Below, in pieces: positions 18,101 to 26,354 of a stretch of 64,000 bases of DNA. Made by a program: the position numbers and the translations under genes. The DNA comes from Bacteroidales bacterium UBA5287 (lineage in GTDB: Bacteria; Bacteroidota; Bacteroidia; Bacteroidales; Dysgonomonadaceae). The notes beneath the pieces were generated by a model, which saw nothing but the letters and a program-made list of their open reading frames with translations, was not told where the DNA came from and ran no database searches. The stretch lies in assembly GCA_002411345.1 (NCBI GenBank), contig DHSL01000053.1, forward strand, positions 36,592 to 100,591. The letters run 5' to 3'. The number at the start of each line of letters is the position of its first letter. The stretch's first letter is position 1.

Positions 18101-18351
18101 TAAAGTGGCCAGATGAAGATGGTGATACGAATATCAAAACGATGATTAACGACAAGCAGTTTGATTTGATCATTAACATCCCAAAAGATGTTACCAAGCG
18201 CGAACTTACAAACGGTTATATAATTCGTCGTGGAGCCATCGATTTTAATATACCACTCATTACAAATGCCCGTCTTGCCAGTGCGTTTATCACTGCATTT
18301 TGTTCATTAAAGCTTGAAGATATTAAGATAAAAAGCTGGAATGAGTATTAA
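15139..18351 (+). CDS. carB: carbamoyl-phosphate synthase large subunit, second tandem copy
   Basis: A 1070-residue paralogue starting 25 bases after the first carB stop, same strand. Domain order is identical, and both ATP-grasp sites are intact: RSAYALGGQGSG and IIEINARLSRSSALASKA in half 1; GSGAYRIGSSVEFDWCSVN, RPSYVLSGAAMNV and VIECNLRASRSFPFVSK in half 2. It differs in the interdomain helical region (about 420-530) and in the allosteric domain, where the first copy has ATEGT and this copy has ASHGT, so effector response may differ. Only one carA is present. The two copies could share it, or this copy could use free ammonia. A long hairpin terminator follows. Confidence 0.93.
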   Translation: MDKSIKKVIILGSGALKIGQAGEFDYSGSQALKAMKEEGIETVLINPNIATIQTSEGVADKVYFLPITPYFVEKVIEKEKPNGILLAFGGQTALNCGTSLYQSGILEKYGVQVLGTSVDAIMITEDRDLFIKKLNEIDAKTPLSHAVESLEDALKAAEEIGYPVMVRSAYALGGQGSGICEDINSFTELCKSALSFSNQILVEESLKGWKEIEFEVIRDKNDHCFTVVPMENFDPLGIHTGESIVVAPIITLSKEQIAFLEDVARNVVRHIGIVGECNIQYAFNAVTNDYRIIEINARLSRSSALASKASGYPLAFVATKLALGYTLDQIGEMGTPNSAYLAPAVDYMIVKIPRWDLNKFQGVSHEIGSSMKSVGEIMSIGQSFEEIIQKGLRMIGQGMHGFVGNKMSFDDVEDVLSNPTDMRIFAIADAFEKGYTVEKIVDLTKIDKWFIEKLENIYKYTKVLSSYTKIEDLPQEVLNEAKRLGFSDFQIARYVEHQEGTLEEGILRVRSLRKKLQVLPHVCRINTVASEDPEKTNYLYFTYGDKKEFNLLKSTKETIVVLGSGAYRIGSSVEFDWCSVNAVQTARKSGYESVMINYNPETVSTDYDMCDRLYFDELSFERVLDVIDIEDNLKGVIVSVGGQIPNNLAMRLYRQNVPILGTSALSIDRAENRNKFSAMLDQLKIDQPRWKELTSFDEIDSFVDEVGFPVLIRPSYVLSGAAMNVCYDKEQMHKFLTMAANVSKEHPVVVSVFMQNAKEIEFDAVAKDGEVVEYAISEHVEFAGVHSGDATLVFPAQKIYFETMRRIKKISKHIAKELNISGPFNIQYLAKNNEIKVIECNLRASRSFPFVSKVIKRNFIETATQIMLGEPYNKPDSSVFDLEYIGVKASQFSFSRLQNADPVLGVDMSSTGEVGCLGDDFSEAILKSMLSVGYRVPEKGILISSGEMKSKVDLLEACKLLDEHGYKLYASHGTYNFLTDNGIKATDVKWPDEDGDTNIKTMINDKQFDLIINIPKDVTKRELTNGYIIRRGAIDFNIPLITNARLASAFITAFCSLKLEDIKIKSWNEY

Positions 18352-18361
18352 ATAAGAATTT

Positions 18362-18422
18362 AACAGTAAGTGTATTTTTTATCATATTTTTACTAAAAAT
18401 AGATAAAAATGCACTTACTGTT
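18362..18422 (+). terminator. long hairpin after the car genes
   Basis: Perfect 11-bp arms AACAGTAAGTG (18362-18372) and CACTTACTGTT (18412-18422). Pairing continues inward through TATTTTTTATC / GATAAAAATG with one bulge and one G-U pair, giving a stem of about 20 bp. It probably ends the carA-carB-carB transcript. Confidence 0.75.
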
Positions 18423-18432
18423 CTTTTGATTA

Positions 18433-18476
18433 TAGTGAGACCATAGTGAGAGCATCACCGGAGCAAGCTAAGTTGA
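18433..18476 (+). repeat. 11-bp tandem GTGAGA element, copy A
   Basis: Units of 11 bases: AGTGAGACCAT, AGTGAGAGCAT, CACCGGAGCAA (degenerate), then the right cap GCTAAG. It lies between the convergent carB terminator and the 18517 gene. Same architecture as the copies at 36814 and 51127. Confidence 0.75.
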
Positions 18477-18516
18477 TAAATATTATATATTTAGAGAAAT
18501 ATATTGTAAATTATGT

Positions 18517-19053
18517 TTAATTGAAAAAGGTGTTTTCGTTTTTTCTAAATTTTACAACAGAAGAATCAGTCACATTTTTTTTAAAAGAATAGATTAATTC
18601 AGGCATCAAGATTGAAAATTGCATTATCACGCAATTTTGCATCACATCAATATAAGCACCTGTAAAGTATTGTAGTACAATGTGATTGTTTGGTATTGAA
18701 TAATTTGAAATGAAAGCATCAATGGAGTCCATTACGGAAGAGATCTTTTTGTACGAATAATTAACCGTTAAAACAGTAAAGTTCTCGTTTTTAATTATTT
18801 GTGCTATATCAGATTTATTAATGTCAGAATCTTTTGTGACAAGCACAACAAGATTTCCTTTATCGTCGATATAAGACCCGCCATAATAATCAGGAAAGAA
18901 TTCAATGCGTTGATCTTTATCGAAAAAGTTGAGCAGCATTTCATTCAAACTGTCAGCTATTTCAGCATTTTTATTTATTTGCTCCAGCGTTTGTGCCTGC
19001 GTTAAAACTGATACAAATAGAAGAAGTACAAAGAATGATACAATTTTTTTCAC
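18517..19053 (-). CDS. small secreted protein of unknown function
   Basis: A 178-residue protein with a clear signal peptide (MKKIVSFFVLLLFVSVLTQA, cleavage likely after AQA). The mature part has no Cys and no motif I recognise: a helical start (LEQINKNAEIADSLNEMLL) and mixed alpha/beta segments (YYGGSYIDDKGNLVVLVTKD). It is probably periplasmic or exported. It is a single minus-strand gene, convergent with the car operon and divergent from trmO. I cannot assign a family. Confidence 0.7.
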   Translation of the reverse strand: MKKIVSFFVLLLFVSVLTQAQTLEQINKNAEIADSLNEMLLNFFDKDQRIEFFPDYYGGSYIDDKGNLVVLVTKDSDINKSDIAQIIKNENFTVLTVNYSYKKISSVMDSIDAFISNYSIPNNHIVLQYFTGAYIDVMQNCVIMQFSILMPELIYSFKKNVTDSSVVKFRKNENTFFN

Positions 19054-19168
19054 AATTATGAATTATTTCATACAAACTTACTTATAATTCTATTAAAGCA
19101 CTTATTATATTTGAAAATACAAACTGTTAGATGTTATTCCATTTGCAAATAAATAAAATGATTAGACT

Positions 19169-19831
19169 ATGAAAATTATTGCCAAGATTCATACTGATTT
19201 CCAAACAAAATTTGGTGTACCCCGTCAAAGTGGATTAATATCATCCTTACAAGGAAAAATCATATTTGAACCAGAATATCGTAATGTTGATGCAGTGAGA
19301 GGATTAGAAGGTTACGAATATATTTGGTTGATTTGGCAATTTTCAGAAGCAATTATTGAAGATTGGTCGCCAACCGTCCGTCCTCCCAGGTTAGGAGGAA
19401 ATAAAAGGGTTGGGGTTTTTGCTACGCGTTCCCCTTTTCGTCCCAATCCTATTGGGTTATCGTCCGTGAAATTAGAAAAGGTAGAGATTACAGTAGATAA
19501 TGGTCCAGTGCTTTTTGTTTCCGGTATTGATATGATGGATGGTACCCCAATTTATGATATCAAGCCATATATTCCATTAGACTGTCACCAAGGAGCAGCA
19601 GGAGGATTTAGCGATGATATGAGTGAAAAAGAATTACAAGTTATATTCCCTGATGTATTGCTTAAATTAATTGATGAAGAAAAAAGAAAAACACTTTTGA
19701 AAGTACTTTCAAAAGACCCTCGGCCTTCCTATCAAGAAGATCCCGAAAGGATTTATGGAATTGCTTTTGCGGGTAAAGATGTTCGTTTTATTGTAAATGG
19801 CGGTATTTTAAAAGTAATAGAAGTAATTTAA
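19169..19831 (+). CDS. trmO: tRNA (N6-threonylcarbamoyladenosine-37-N6)-methyltransferase
   Basis: A 220-residue TrmO/TsaA (UPF0066) protein. The N-terminal beta-barrel domain carries the family signature RPPRLGGNKRVGVFATRSPF followed by RPNPIGLSSVKLE; IYDIKPYIPLDC near residue 130 is also diagnostic. The C-terminal extension (about 165-220, DPRPSYQEDPERIYGIAF) is usual. TrmO uses S-adenosylmethionine to N6-methylate t6A37 of ANN-decoding tRNAs, chiefly tRNA-Thr. The following methyltransferase gene starts 8 bases downstream and is almost surely cotranscribed. Confidence 0.95.
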   Translation: MKIIAKIHTDFQTKFGVPRQSGLISSLQGKIIFEPEYRNVDAVRGLEGYEYIWLIWQFSEAIIEDWSPTVRPPRLGGNKRVGVFATRSPFRPNPIGLSSVKLEKVEITVDNGPVLFVSGIDMMDGTPIYDIKPYIPLDCHQGAAGGFSDDMSEKELQVIFPDVLLKLIDEEKRKTLLKVLSKDPRPSYQEDPERIYGIAFAGKDVRFIVNGGILKVIEVI

Positions 19832-19838
19832 TTCGACT

Positions 19839-20861
19839 ATGCATAAAGATTTTTCAGAAATAGACAATCAGAAGCTTCAAGAACTAATTAAAATCAGAAA
19901 AAGAAATAATGATTATAGTTGGTTAGTCGTAGATTATCTTAACAATACGCCCCGTTTGATAACCAAAGAATTGATGCAACGTGTAGATGAAGACGGTATT
20001 CTTTCTGAAAAAGTACTTTTCTCCGCATTGTTAAGTGGATTTCTTGATTTAGATGCTGAGAATAATGAAGAAGATAATGTGTTAGAAACAAGCTATCTAC
20101 ATCAATCTGTAAAAAAACTAGATCCAACAATCTATTTATCTAATTCCTATTATCGACATATTAAGATTCCAAAAATCAGTTTCGCCAATTGGAAGTTAAC
20201 GTACGATCAATATGATCCATACGAAGCATTCATATATAAAGATATTGTTTTAACGTCAGATTATCATGAGATTCCTCAAATCGGTTTCTTTGATAAATCG
20301 TTCCGTTTTCCTGTAGTAATGGAAAACAATCATGAATGGATGGCTATCAAGCCAAATGAAATTGAAACTATGCAATCGGTGATTGATCAAGTGAACGGTC
20401 GTGTACTTACATTTGGGTTAGGAATGGGATATTTTCCATATATGGTATCATTAAAAGAAAATGTTAGTAGTGTTACCATAGTAGAAAAAGATAAAGAAGT
20501 AATTCGATTATTCCGTGAAATTATTCTTCCTCAGTTTCAGCACAAAGAAAAAGTTGAAATAATAAATGCCGATGCATTTGAATATGCTATGAAAAAGTTA
20601 CCCAACATATCGTTCGACTCTGTTTTTGTGGATTTATGGCATGATGTATCTGACGGTTTAGAATTATATTTAAAGATGAAAAAACTTGAATATTTAAGTG
20701 AAAGAACAAGGTTTTTTTATTGGATAGAAGATTCGTTACTATCAGGTTTACGCTGGCAATTATTTGATGTAATTATTTCAACATCCTCCTCATTTGAAGA
20801 AATTGAGCAGAGGTTAAGTAACAAATTTCTACAAGAATTAGCCTCTTCATCGATCAAGTAA
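19839..20861 (+). CDS. class I SAM-dependent methyltransferase-like protein
   Basis: A 340-residue protein. The N-terminal about 185 residues are unassigned. The C-terminal part (about 185-310) has a Rossmann methyltransferase core: motif I VLTFGLGMGYFPYM, acidic end of beta-2 VTIVEKDKEV, motif II-like IINADAFEY and motif IV FDSVFVDLWHD. This arrangement also resembles spermidine-synthase-like folds. The substrate is unknown. Tight coupling to trmO (8-base gap) suggests an RNA or translation link, but that is context only. A bidirectional terminator follows. Confidence 0.7.
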   Translation: MHKDFSEIDNQKLQELIKIRKRNNDYSWLVVDYLNNTPRLITKELMQRVDEDGILSEKVLFSALLSGFLDLDAENNEEDNVLETSYLHQSVKKLDPTIYLSNSYYRHIKIPKISFANWKLTYDQYDPYEAFIYKDIVLTSDYHEIPQIGFFDKSFRFPVVMENNHEWMAIKPNEIETMQSVIDQVNGRVLTFGLGMGYFPYMVSLKENVSSVTIVEKDKEVIRLFREIILPQFQHKEKVEIINADAFEYAMKKLPNISFDSVFVDLWHDVSDGLELYLKMKKLEYLSERTRFFYWIEDSLLSGLRWQLFDVIISTSSSFEEIEQRLSNKFLQELASSSIK

Positions 20862-20865
20862 AAAT

Positions 20866-20901
20866 AAATAACCCCTTACTATGATTAGTAAAGGGTTATT
20901 T
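20866..20901. terminator. bidirectional terminator between convergent genes
   Basis: Arms AAATAACCCCTTACTA and TAGTAAAGGGTTATTT pair over 16 positions with one mismatch. It lies between the ends of the methyltransferase (+) and the S41 protease (-). Confidence 0.75.
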
Positions 20902-20917
20902 ATCATATCACTTTTAT

Positions 20918-23900
20918 TTACAATTGATTAAGTAAAACTTTAACAGCTTCTTCAAGTTGAGTATCCTCGCCATTGATTACTTTTGTTGGATCAAGAGCCA
21001 CTTTAAAATCAGGTTCCAGCTGGGTATTTTCCAGATAAGTACCCTCTTCTGTTCTATATCCCACAACAGGAATTCCAAAATAAAGCGATGGATCTTGTAG
21101 CGTAACCCAGTTTACACTAGTCATTGTTCCAGGTACAGGCATGCCAACCACTTTACCGATTTTCATTTTCTTATAAACCCATGGAGATCCGTGAGCATTA
21201 GAATAATCAGCTTCAGTCGTCAGCATTACCGACGGTTTATTCCATCGTCGACTTGGCATTTCGCTGTAATCCTTTCCTCGAACAACCTGTTGCAGATATT
21301 TCTCCCCACTAAAGAACACTTCAAGATCTTCATGTAATCGTCCACCCCCGTTATACCGAATATCGATCACAATTCCTTCTTTCTCGTAATATTTTCCAAG
21401 AGCTTTTGAATATACCTGGCGGAAACTGTTGTCGCCCATAGACTGAATATGAACATATCCTAAACGTCCATTTGACAACCGTTCAACATCCTCTTCGCGT
21501 TGTTTTACCCAACGTTCGTATAATAGATCGTTCAATTCTGTCGATGATATAGGTTTAATCACCTCTTCCCATCTATTTCCTGTAGAAGGAGAATAAATAG
21601 AGATCAATGTATTTTTACCCACTTTATCGTCTAACAAAAGAAAATAATTAGTGTTATTTTGGATTTCAATGCCATCAATTTTTTCGATTATGTCCCCCTT
21701 TTTAACCTTAGAAAGAAAATTATCGAAAGGACCATTTACAATCACCTCATCAATTGTTAAGCCGTTTTTATTGTCTACACGACTAACGAACAATCCAAGT
21801 TCAGCCGTACGTTCATCTTTGTTTGGAGCGCGATATCCAGAACCAGTATGAGATACATTTAATTCACCCAACAGTTCTGAAAGCATTTCAGAGAAATCGT
21901 AGTTATTGTTTATATGTGGGAGGAATTTGCGATAGTGTATTGTTAACGCGTCCCAATCAACTCCGTGCATTTCAGTAGAATAAAAACGTTCTTTTTCTTC
22001 TCGATAAACGAAGTCATACATAAATACCCTTTCTTTATATGCATCAATTTTCATTTCAGCAGAATAATTAATAGGTGTAAATTTATCGTTTGCGAACTCC
22101 ATTTTATGCATTTTATTGTTGCTTAGAATGTAGAGATTTTTCATCTCCTTATCAGTTTTAAAATTCGACCATCCACCGTTTAACTTATTCAATAGAGTAG
22201 TTGATTTTTTGCGTAAATCATGAACCCACATATCATATCCCCCCTCAAAGGCCGACATATAATAAAGTTTTGTAGCATCTTTATTTATAATAGCATCGCC
22301 CAATCTGGAAGAGTTTGAAGTAAGTCTTACAATTCGGCTATCCATGTTATCGAATTCTATGATAATATCTTTAGGCTTCTCTTCTTTATTATCCTTTACT
22401 TCTTTTTCTTCATTCTCTTTTCTTTTAGCCTCTTTATCTTTCTTTTCAGCCTCTTTTTCCGCTTCTTTGAACAGTTCAAATTCTTCGGTATTCATTTTAT
22501 ATTTATTGAATGCCTGTCGGTTTGTAAAAACGATAAACACATCCTCCATAGATCCCCAAGAAGCATGATTTCTCATTCCATATATTTCTGAATTGAAAAG
22601 AATTGCGTTTCCATCCATTACCCAGTGTGGATTATGATTTGTGTATCCACTATTTGTAATATTGTAAATTTCACCACCATCAATTGCGCTTACAATTCCA
22701 ATATTCGAGTATGGTGCGTGATTGTTTGAAACATATTCAAGTACAAACCATTTACTGTCCGGCGACCATGAATAAGTCATATTTCCGTCACTTTCATGTT
22801 GATAAGTACCATCTGTTATCTGTCTTAATTTTTTAGAATCAAGATTATATACCATCAGTCTTTTTCTATCCATTACGAAAGCCACTTCTTTTCCATCGGG
22901 AGAAAACTGTGGATTTTGTTTTTCTGAAGAATTATTTTTTATCAATTCTTCTTCATTGATAACTGTCGCGTTAGGGAAATTAGGATCTTCTTTTCTTCCA
23001 ATGGTTGCCTTATAAATGTTTCGTTTTCCATCGCGATAACTTGTATAAATCAATGTGCGGTTATCCGGGCCAAAATTAACTTCACTTTCAGCAGCAACGC
23101 TAGTTGTAATTTGTTTTGTAGTAGAATAATCAGCAGAAGTCACAAAAACATCCCCTCTCACAATAAAAGCCACTTGTTTTCCATCAGGAGAAACGTCAGC
23201 CGAAGTAGCTCCAGAAGTAAATGTCAGTTTCTGTGGTTCTTTATCGTCTAAGTCGTTAATTATAGATATGTTAAGCTTGTTTGGTTCTTTTGTGTTTGGA
23301 GATAATGTATAAATTTCACCATCAAATCCAAAGCAAGTAGTTTCATTGTTTGAAATTGTTAGAAACCTTACTGGATGTTCTTTAAAAAACGTGAGTTGTT
23401 TTACGCCAGAAGGGTTGTTCAAAGGTGCTGAAAACAAATTATAATTTCCACTTCGTTCACTTAAAAAATAGATCGAATTTCCGTCAGGACTATAAACCGG
23501 ATCAGTGTCTTCACCCTGCCAGTCTATTATTTTCTTAAATATACTATTTTGAATGTCATATTCAATGATATCGCGAGTTACAGACGAAGTATGATGTTTT
23601 CGCCAAGTATTTTCCATCCCCTTAACATCTTGATATACAAATTTATTGCCAGTTTTATTGAAATTAATATTAGCAGCAGGAAAAGCAAGCATCATTTCCA
23701 CTAAACCACCATCTATTGACACTTTGTACAGTTCGGACATGAGAGATGTAGGAAATAATGCACTTTTTGCCGGATATTGATAATGTGCAGAAAAAACAAC
23801 ATATTTACCATCATTAGTAAATGTATAAGGAGATTCGCTACCTGAATGAGTTGTCAGCTGTTTTGCACTACCACCATCTGCCGACATAAGATAAATATCT

Positions 23901-24166
23901 TTACCACCTGCTTCGCGGTCACTCACAAATGCAATTTTGCTTCCATCGGGTGACCAGATTGGGTTACTGTCAAAAGCATTATTTGTTGTTAATCTTTGAG
24001 CCTGACCACCTTTTGAAGATACTTTATAAATATCCCCTTTGTATGAAAAAGCTATTTGAGTTCCATCGGGAGAAATTGATGGATATCTCATCCACAAGGG
24101 TTTTTGTGCAAAAGCACAAGTGAACATAAATAGTATTAATAAAGTAGATAAAATTTGTTTGGACAT
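20918..24166 (-). CDS. tricorn-like S41 family peptidase with WD40/TolB-type propellers
   Basis: A 1082-residue exported protein (signal peptide ending in FAQ). The N-terminal half is beta-propeller with repeated SPDG blades (SISPDGTQIAF, WSPDGSKIAFVSD, YSPDGNSIYFLSE and more). A highly charged Lys/Glu linker follows (about 560-605). Then come the tricorn core with the catalytic-His segment MHGVDWDAL (about 733), a PDZ domain (about 790-860, VKKGDIIEKIDG) and the S41 domain with VIDIRYNGGG and the likely catalytic Ser in DYSNAHGSPW (about 985). Related proteins degrade peptides in the periplasm; archaeal tricorn forms large cytosolic assemblies. It is a single gene with its own promoter. Confidence 0.92.
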   Translation of the reverse strand: MSKQILSTLLILFMFTCAFAQKPLWMRYPSISPDGTQIAFSYKGDIYKVSSKGGQAQRLTTNNAFDSNPIWSPDGSKIAFVSDREAGGKDIYLMSADGGSAKQLTTHSGSESPYTFTNDGKYVVFSAHYQYPAKSALFPTSLMSELYKVSIDGGLVEMMLAFPAANINFNKTGNKFVYQDVKGMENTWRKHHTSSVTRDIIEYDIQNSIFKKIIDWQGEDTDPVYSPDGNSIYFLSERSGNYNLFSAPLNNPSGVKQLTFFKEHPVRFLTISNNETTCFGFDGEIYTLSPNTKEPNKLNISIINDLDDKEPQKLTFTSGATSADVSPDGKQVAFIVRGDVFVTSADYSTTKQITTSVAAESEVNFGPDNRTLIYTSYRDGKRNIYKATIGRKEDPNFPNATVINEEELIKNNSSEKQNPQFSPDGKEVAFVMDRKRLMVYNLDSKKLRQITDGTYQHESDGNMTYSWSPDSKWFVLEYVSNNHAPYSNIGIVSAIDGGEIYNITNSGYTNHNPHWVMDGNAILFNSEIYGMRNHASWGSMEDVFIVFTNRQAFNKYKMNTEEFELFKEAEKEAEKKDKEAKRKENEEKEVKDNKEEKPKDIIIEFDNMDSRIVRLTSNSSRLGDAIINKDATKLYYMSAFEGGYDMWVHDLRKKSTTLLNKLNGGWSNFKTDKEMKNLYILSNNKMHKMEFANDKFTPINYSAEMKIDAYKERVFMYDFVYREEKERFYSTEMHGVDWDALTIHYRKFLPHINNNYDFSEMLSELLGELNVSHTGSGYRAPNKDERTAELGLFVSRVDNKNGLTIDEVIVNGPFDNFLSKVKKGDIIEKIDGIEIQNNTNYFLLLDDKVGKNTLISIYSPSTGNRWEEVIKPISSTELNDLLYERWVKQREEDVERLSNGRLGYVHIQSMGDNSFRQVYSKALGKYYEKEGIVIDIRYNGGGRLHEDLEVFFSGEKYLQQVVRGKDYSEMPSRRWNKPSVMLTTEADYSNAHGSPWVYKKMKIGKVVGMPVPGTMTSVNWVTLQDPSLYFGIPVVGYRTEEGTYLENTQLEPDFKVALDPTKVINGEDTQLEEAVKVLLNQL

Positions 24167-24197
24167 TAAACATTGAATTTTGTTAGATTAATTGATG

Positions 24198-24205
24198 CAA
24201 ATGTA
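24198..24205 (-). promoter_or_regulatory. -7 element for the S41 protease gene
   Basis: On the minus strand this reads TACATTTG (TAnnTTTG), 32 bases before the start codon. The -33 box is weak. Confidence 0.5.
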
Positions 24206-24596
24206 ATTAAAATAGTTAATAGAATAAAAGAACCTGTCTATTTTATAGTCGCCAGCTGATTTATTATTATTAAAACAGTCAAATATTTTACATTTAGTTA
24301 TCTAATAGTACTTTAATGTAAGGAAAAATGTTTTTTACAATTAACGAAAAAGTCTTCAATCAAACTAATATTTCCAAAGCTAATTTATTTATATGTTGGA
24401 AATAATCCTTTTGATATAAGACCTAATATTTGTTGGTAATTATTAAGTATTTATTTCATTACATATTTGAATAACCATATTCAAATTGATTATCTAAAAG
24501 GTTAAAAATCAGATTAATGAATTCTGTTCTTAGTGATGAACTTTATGATTCTTGATTATTGTTTGAAACATTAAAATCAATCCTGTCTATTGTGCC
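24206..24596. other. gene-free AT-rich stretch
   Basis: No ORF of credible length on either strand, no tRNA and no strong hairpin. It lies between the promoter of the S41 gene and the end of the DUF6544-like gene, both on the minus strand. Confidence 0.6.
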
Positions 24597-25319
24597 TTAA
24601 AAAAACTCAAAATCACCTTTTGTAAAATGCCATACAGCTCTTATTTTTTCAGGTATTAGTATACCATCTTGGTTCTTATAGCTTTCAATAAATGCAGAAA
24701 ATGGTATTTTAACATATTTCCCATTTCTGTTATAGAAACGATCGTTAGACTCAAATCTGGTGAATAATCCCTCGTCATTGAAGTGAAAAATACCCTTGAC
24801 TCTTAATCTTTCATCTGTAAATGTTCCTTTCACTTTATTTGAATCTATTGGATCCCACCAAACATAAGGTTGAAATATATATCCTGGGATTATCATAAAT
24901 TCACTAAATACAGTTGTTTGTTCTGATTGTGTAATATATTTTCCACCTGCATTTAATAGAGGAAATACATCAAATAATCGTTTTTGAAGTGACCCTTGTT
25001 GATCTTTATATGAATCTTTAACTGAAACAGGTTTATTTTTTGATTTAACGTACATGCAACGCACAATTGGGTCAACAGACAAAAAATGTAATGCTTCTAA
25101 TGCTTCCCAAGAACTATTAGGTTTGTCTCTCAGAAAATTTTCATTCCAAATCACATTAGCGTTCATTGGCATCAATCTGTTCATATATCCACAAACTTTT
25201 AAATAATTTTTTATAGCCTCAGGGAAATGCTGAATTAGCTTTTCTGTTATTAATTCAACTTTATCAATTGAAAATAGTTGAAGTTCTTTTTCTTTTTCTT
25301 TCTTAAACGCACTTTTCAT
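24597..25319 (-). CDS. DUF6544-like protein of unknown function
   Basis: A 240-residue protein without an obvious signal peptide. It starts with a charged stretch (MKSAFKKEKEKELQ), then LIQHFPEAIKNYLKVCGY. Features in the middle fit my memory of the DUF6544 family: a WEALEALHFLSVDP region, MIIPGYIFQPYVWWDP and a late series of beta-strands ending KIRAVWHFTKGDFEFF. Function unknown. Related proteins often carry membrane segments before this domain. Here the only hydrophobic stretch is a separate small ORF 77 bases upstream (25396-25554), which raises the possibility of an N-terminal loss. Family assignment is tentative. Confidence 0.6.
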   Translation of the reverse strand: MKSAFKKEKEKELQLFSIDKVELITEKLIQHFPEAIKNYLKVCGYMNRLMPMNANVIWNENFLRDKPNSSWEALEALHFLSVDPIVRCMYVKSKNKPVSVKDSYKDQQGSLQKRLFDVFPLLNAGGKYITQSEQTTVFSEFMIIPGYIFQPYVWWDPIDSNKVKGTFTDERLRVKGIFHFNDEGLFTRFESNDRFYNRNGKYVKIPFSAFIESYKNQDGILIPEKIRAVWHFTKGDFEFF

Positions 25320-25395
25320 AATCTTTTAATTTTCACAGTCAATTAAATGTCAAAAAGTTGCACAGTTCCTTCAATAAATACAAAGAAGTAAATAC

Positions 25396-25554
25396 TCAAA
25401 TTAAACCCTTGTTAGAGTATTCTGTGCTTGGAACTACAAGTTTACCCAATATTTTATAAATTGCAATAATTACCAATAGTTCAAATAGCAACAACGAAAA
25501 ACCGACAATGATTTTTATATTGTTCAATGATATTATAAATTTTAAATTATTCAC
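25396..25554 (-). CDS. possible 52-residue membrane peptide (GTG start)
   Basis: A minus-strand ORF beginning GTG encodes NNLKFIISLNNIKIIVGF..., one membrane segment of about 20 residues (IIVGFSLLLFELLVIIAIYK), then LGKLVVPSTEYSNKGLI. There is no ATG start and no ribosome site; GTG starts are uncommon in this phylum. It could be a real small protein, or the remains of a membrane N-terminus once fused to the DUF6544-like gene downstream. Confidence 0.25.
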   Translation of the reverse strand: MNNLKFIISLNNIKIIVGFSLLLFELLVIIAIYKILGKLVVPSTEYSNKGLI

Positions 25555-25929
25555 AATTAACTTTCTATTAAGTGTTTTTGTGAAACTTAAAATATTATTA
25601 ATTAAAACACAAAGTTAATTAAATGTATTTATTAACCTAATTTATTTGATAAAATTAAGTCTTTTATTTACAATTAATTTTCACATATTTATCAATTATT
25701 GTTTTCTGTACGGTCAGAGTTATTATTTTAATTTTACATTATAAACTAAATAACATTAATAGTAAATCTGATTTTAGTGTTAAACAGTTTCTGAAAAATG
25801 ATAATTATATTGTTTAATGAATGTTATTAATTAGAGTGAAATTTGAAGTATAGTTATTCCAAGTTCATTAATTTTATAAATGCTTTAGTTATAATATTTA
25901 AATCATTGATTGATTTTTATTCTGCATTA

Positions 25930-25958
25930 TTGATCTGTTTATTATTTACCTATCTTTG
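25930..25958 (+). promoter_or_regulatory. promoter of the ferredoxin-like gene
   Basis: TTG at 25930-25932, 18-base spacer, TATCTTTG at 25951-25958; the ATG follows at 26028. Confidence 0.65.
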
Positions 25959-26027
25959 TTTATACGTTTTATAAATCATTATTGAATTAATATAATTGGG
26001 ACAAAGAACATTAATACAAAAAGTAAT

Positions 26028-26234
26028 ATGAAAAGTAAAGAATATTCTAACGGAAAAATTACAATAGTCTGGAAACCAGACATATGTATTCATTCAGGTG
26101 TTTGTGTAAGAACTTTACCCAAAGTATATAAACTAGATGAAAGACCTTGGATTCAGATGGAAAATGCTACAAATGAAGAGCTTATAGATCAGGTTTCAAA
26201 ATGTCCTTCAGGAGCTTTATCTATCAAAAAATAA
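26028..26234 (+). CDS. Fer4_19-type single-cluster iron-sulfur protein
   Basis: A 68-residue protein matching the divergent 4Fe-4S mono-cluster family (Fer4_19, YjdI-like). Ligand-type residues: CIHSGVC near residues 20-26 and CPSGAL near 59-64, with the family's typical RPWIQME between them. Such proteins often stand alone or are fused to acetyltransferase or CDGSH domains. The electron-transfer partner is unknown. It has its own promoter, and the next assigned gene is about 100 bases downstream. Confidence 0.85.
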   Translation: MKSKEYSNGKITIVWKPDICIHSGVCVRTLPKVYKLDERPWIQMENATNEELIDQVSKCPSGALSIKK

Positions 26235-26354
26235 ATCTAATAACAACGATTAATCAAGAAGATGATGACAAAAGGTTTTGATCCCGATGAAGAATTGAAT
26301 GATATGAGATATTGATTCTTTTTTCTACCTTTGTTGTGTTAAATGATTTTCATA

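Larger units (their letters stand above)
25320..26027. other. 708-bp AT-rich region with at most one tiny ORF
   Basis: No protein gene of normal length is visible. It holds a minus-strand 52-codon hydrophobic ORF (25396-25554), and at its right end the promoter of the ferredoxin-like gene. Base composition is even lower in GC than the surroundings. No tRNA-like cloverleaf was found. Confidence 0.55.

Noticed and set aside
18517..19053. Link between the small secreted protein and the GTGAGA repeat next to it
   Set aside because: The other two copies have unrelated neighbours, so adjacency here is probably chance.
26262..26315. 17-codon ORF (MMTKGFDPDEELNDMRY)
   Set aside because: Too short to support; no promoter of its own and no recognisable motif, though it has a clean ATG and stop between two genes.
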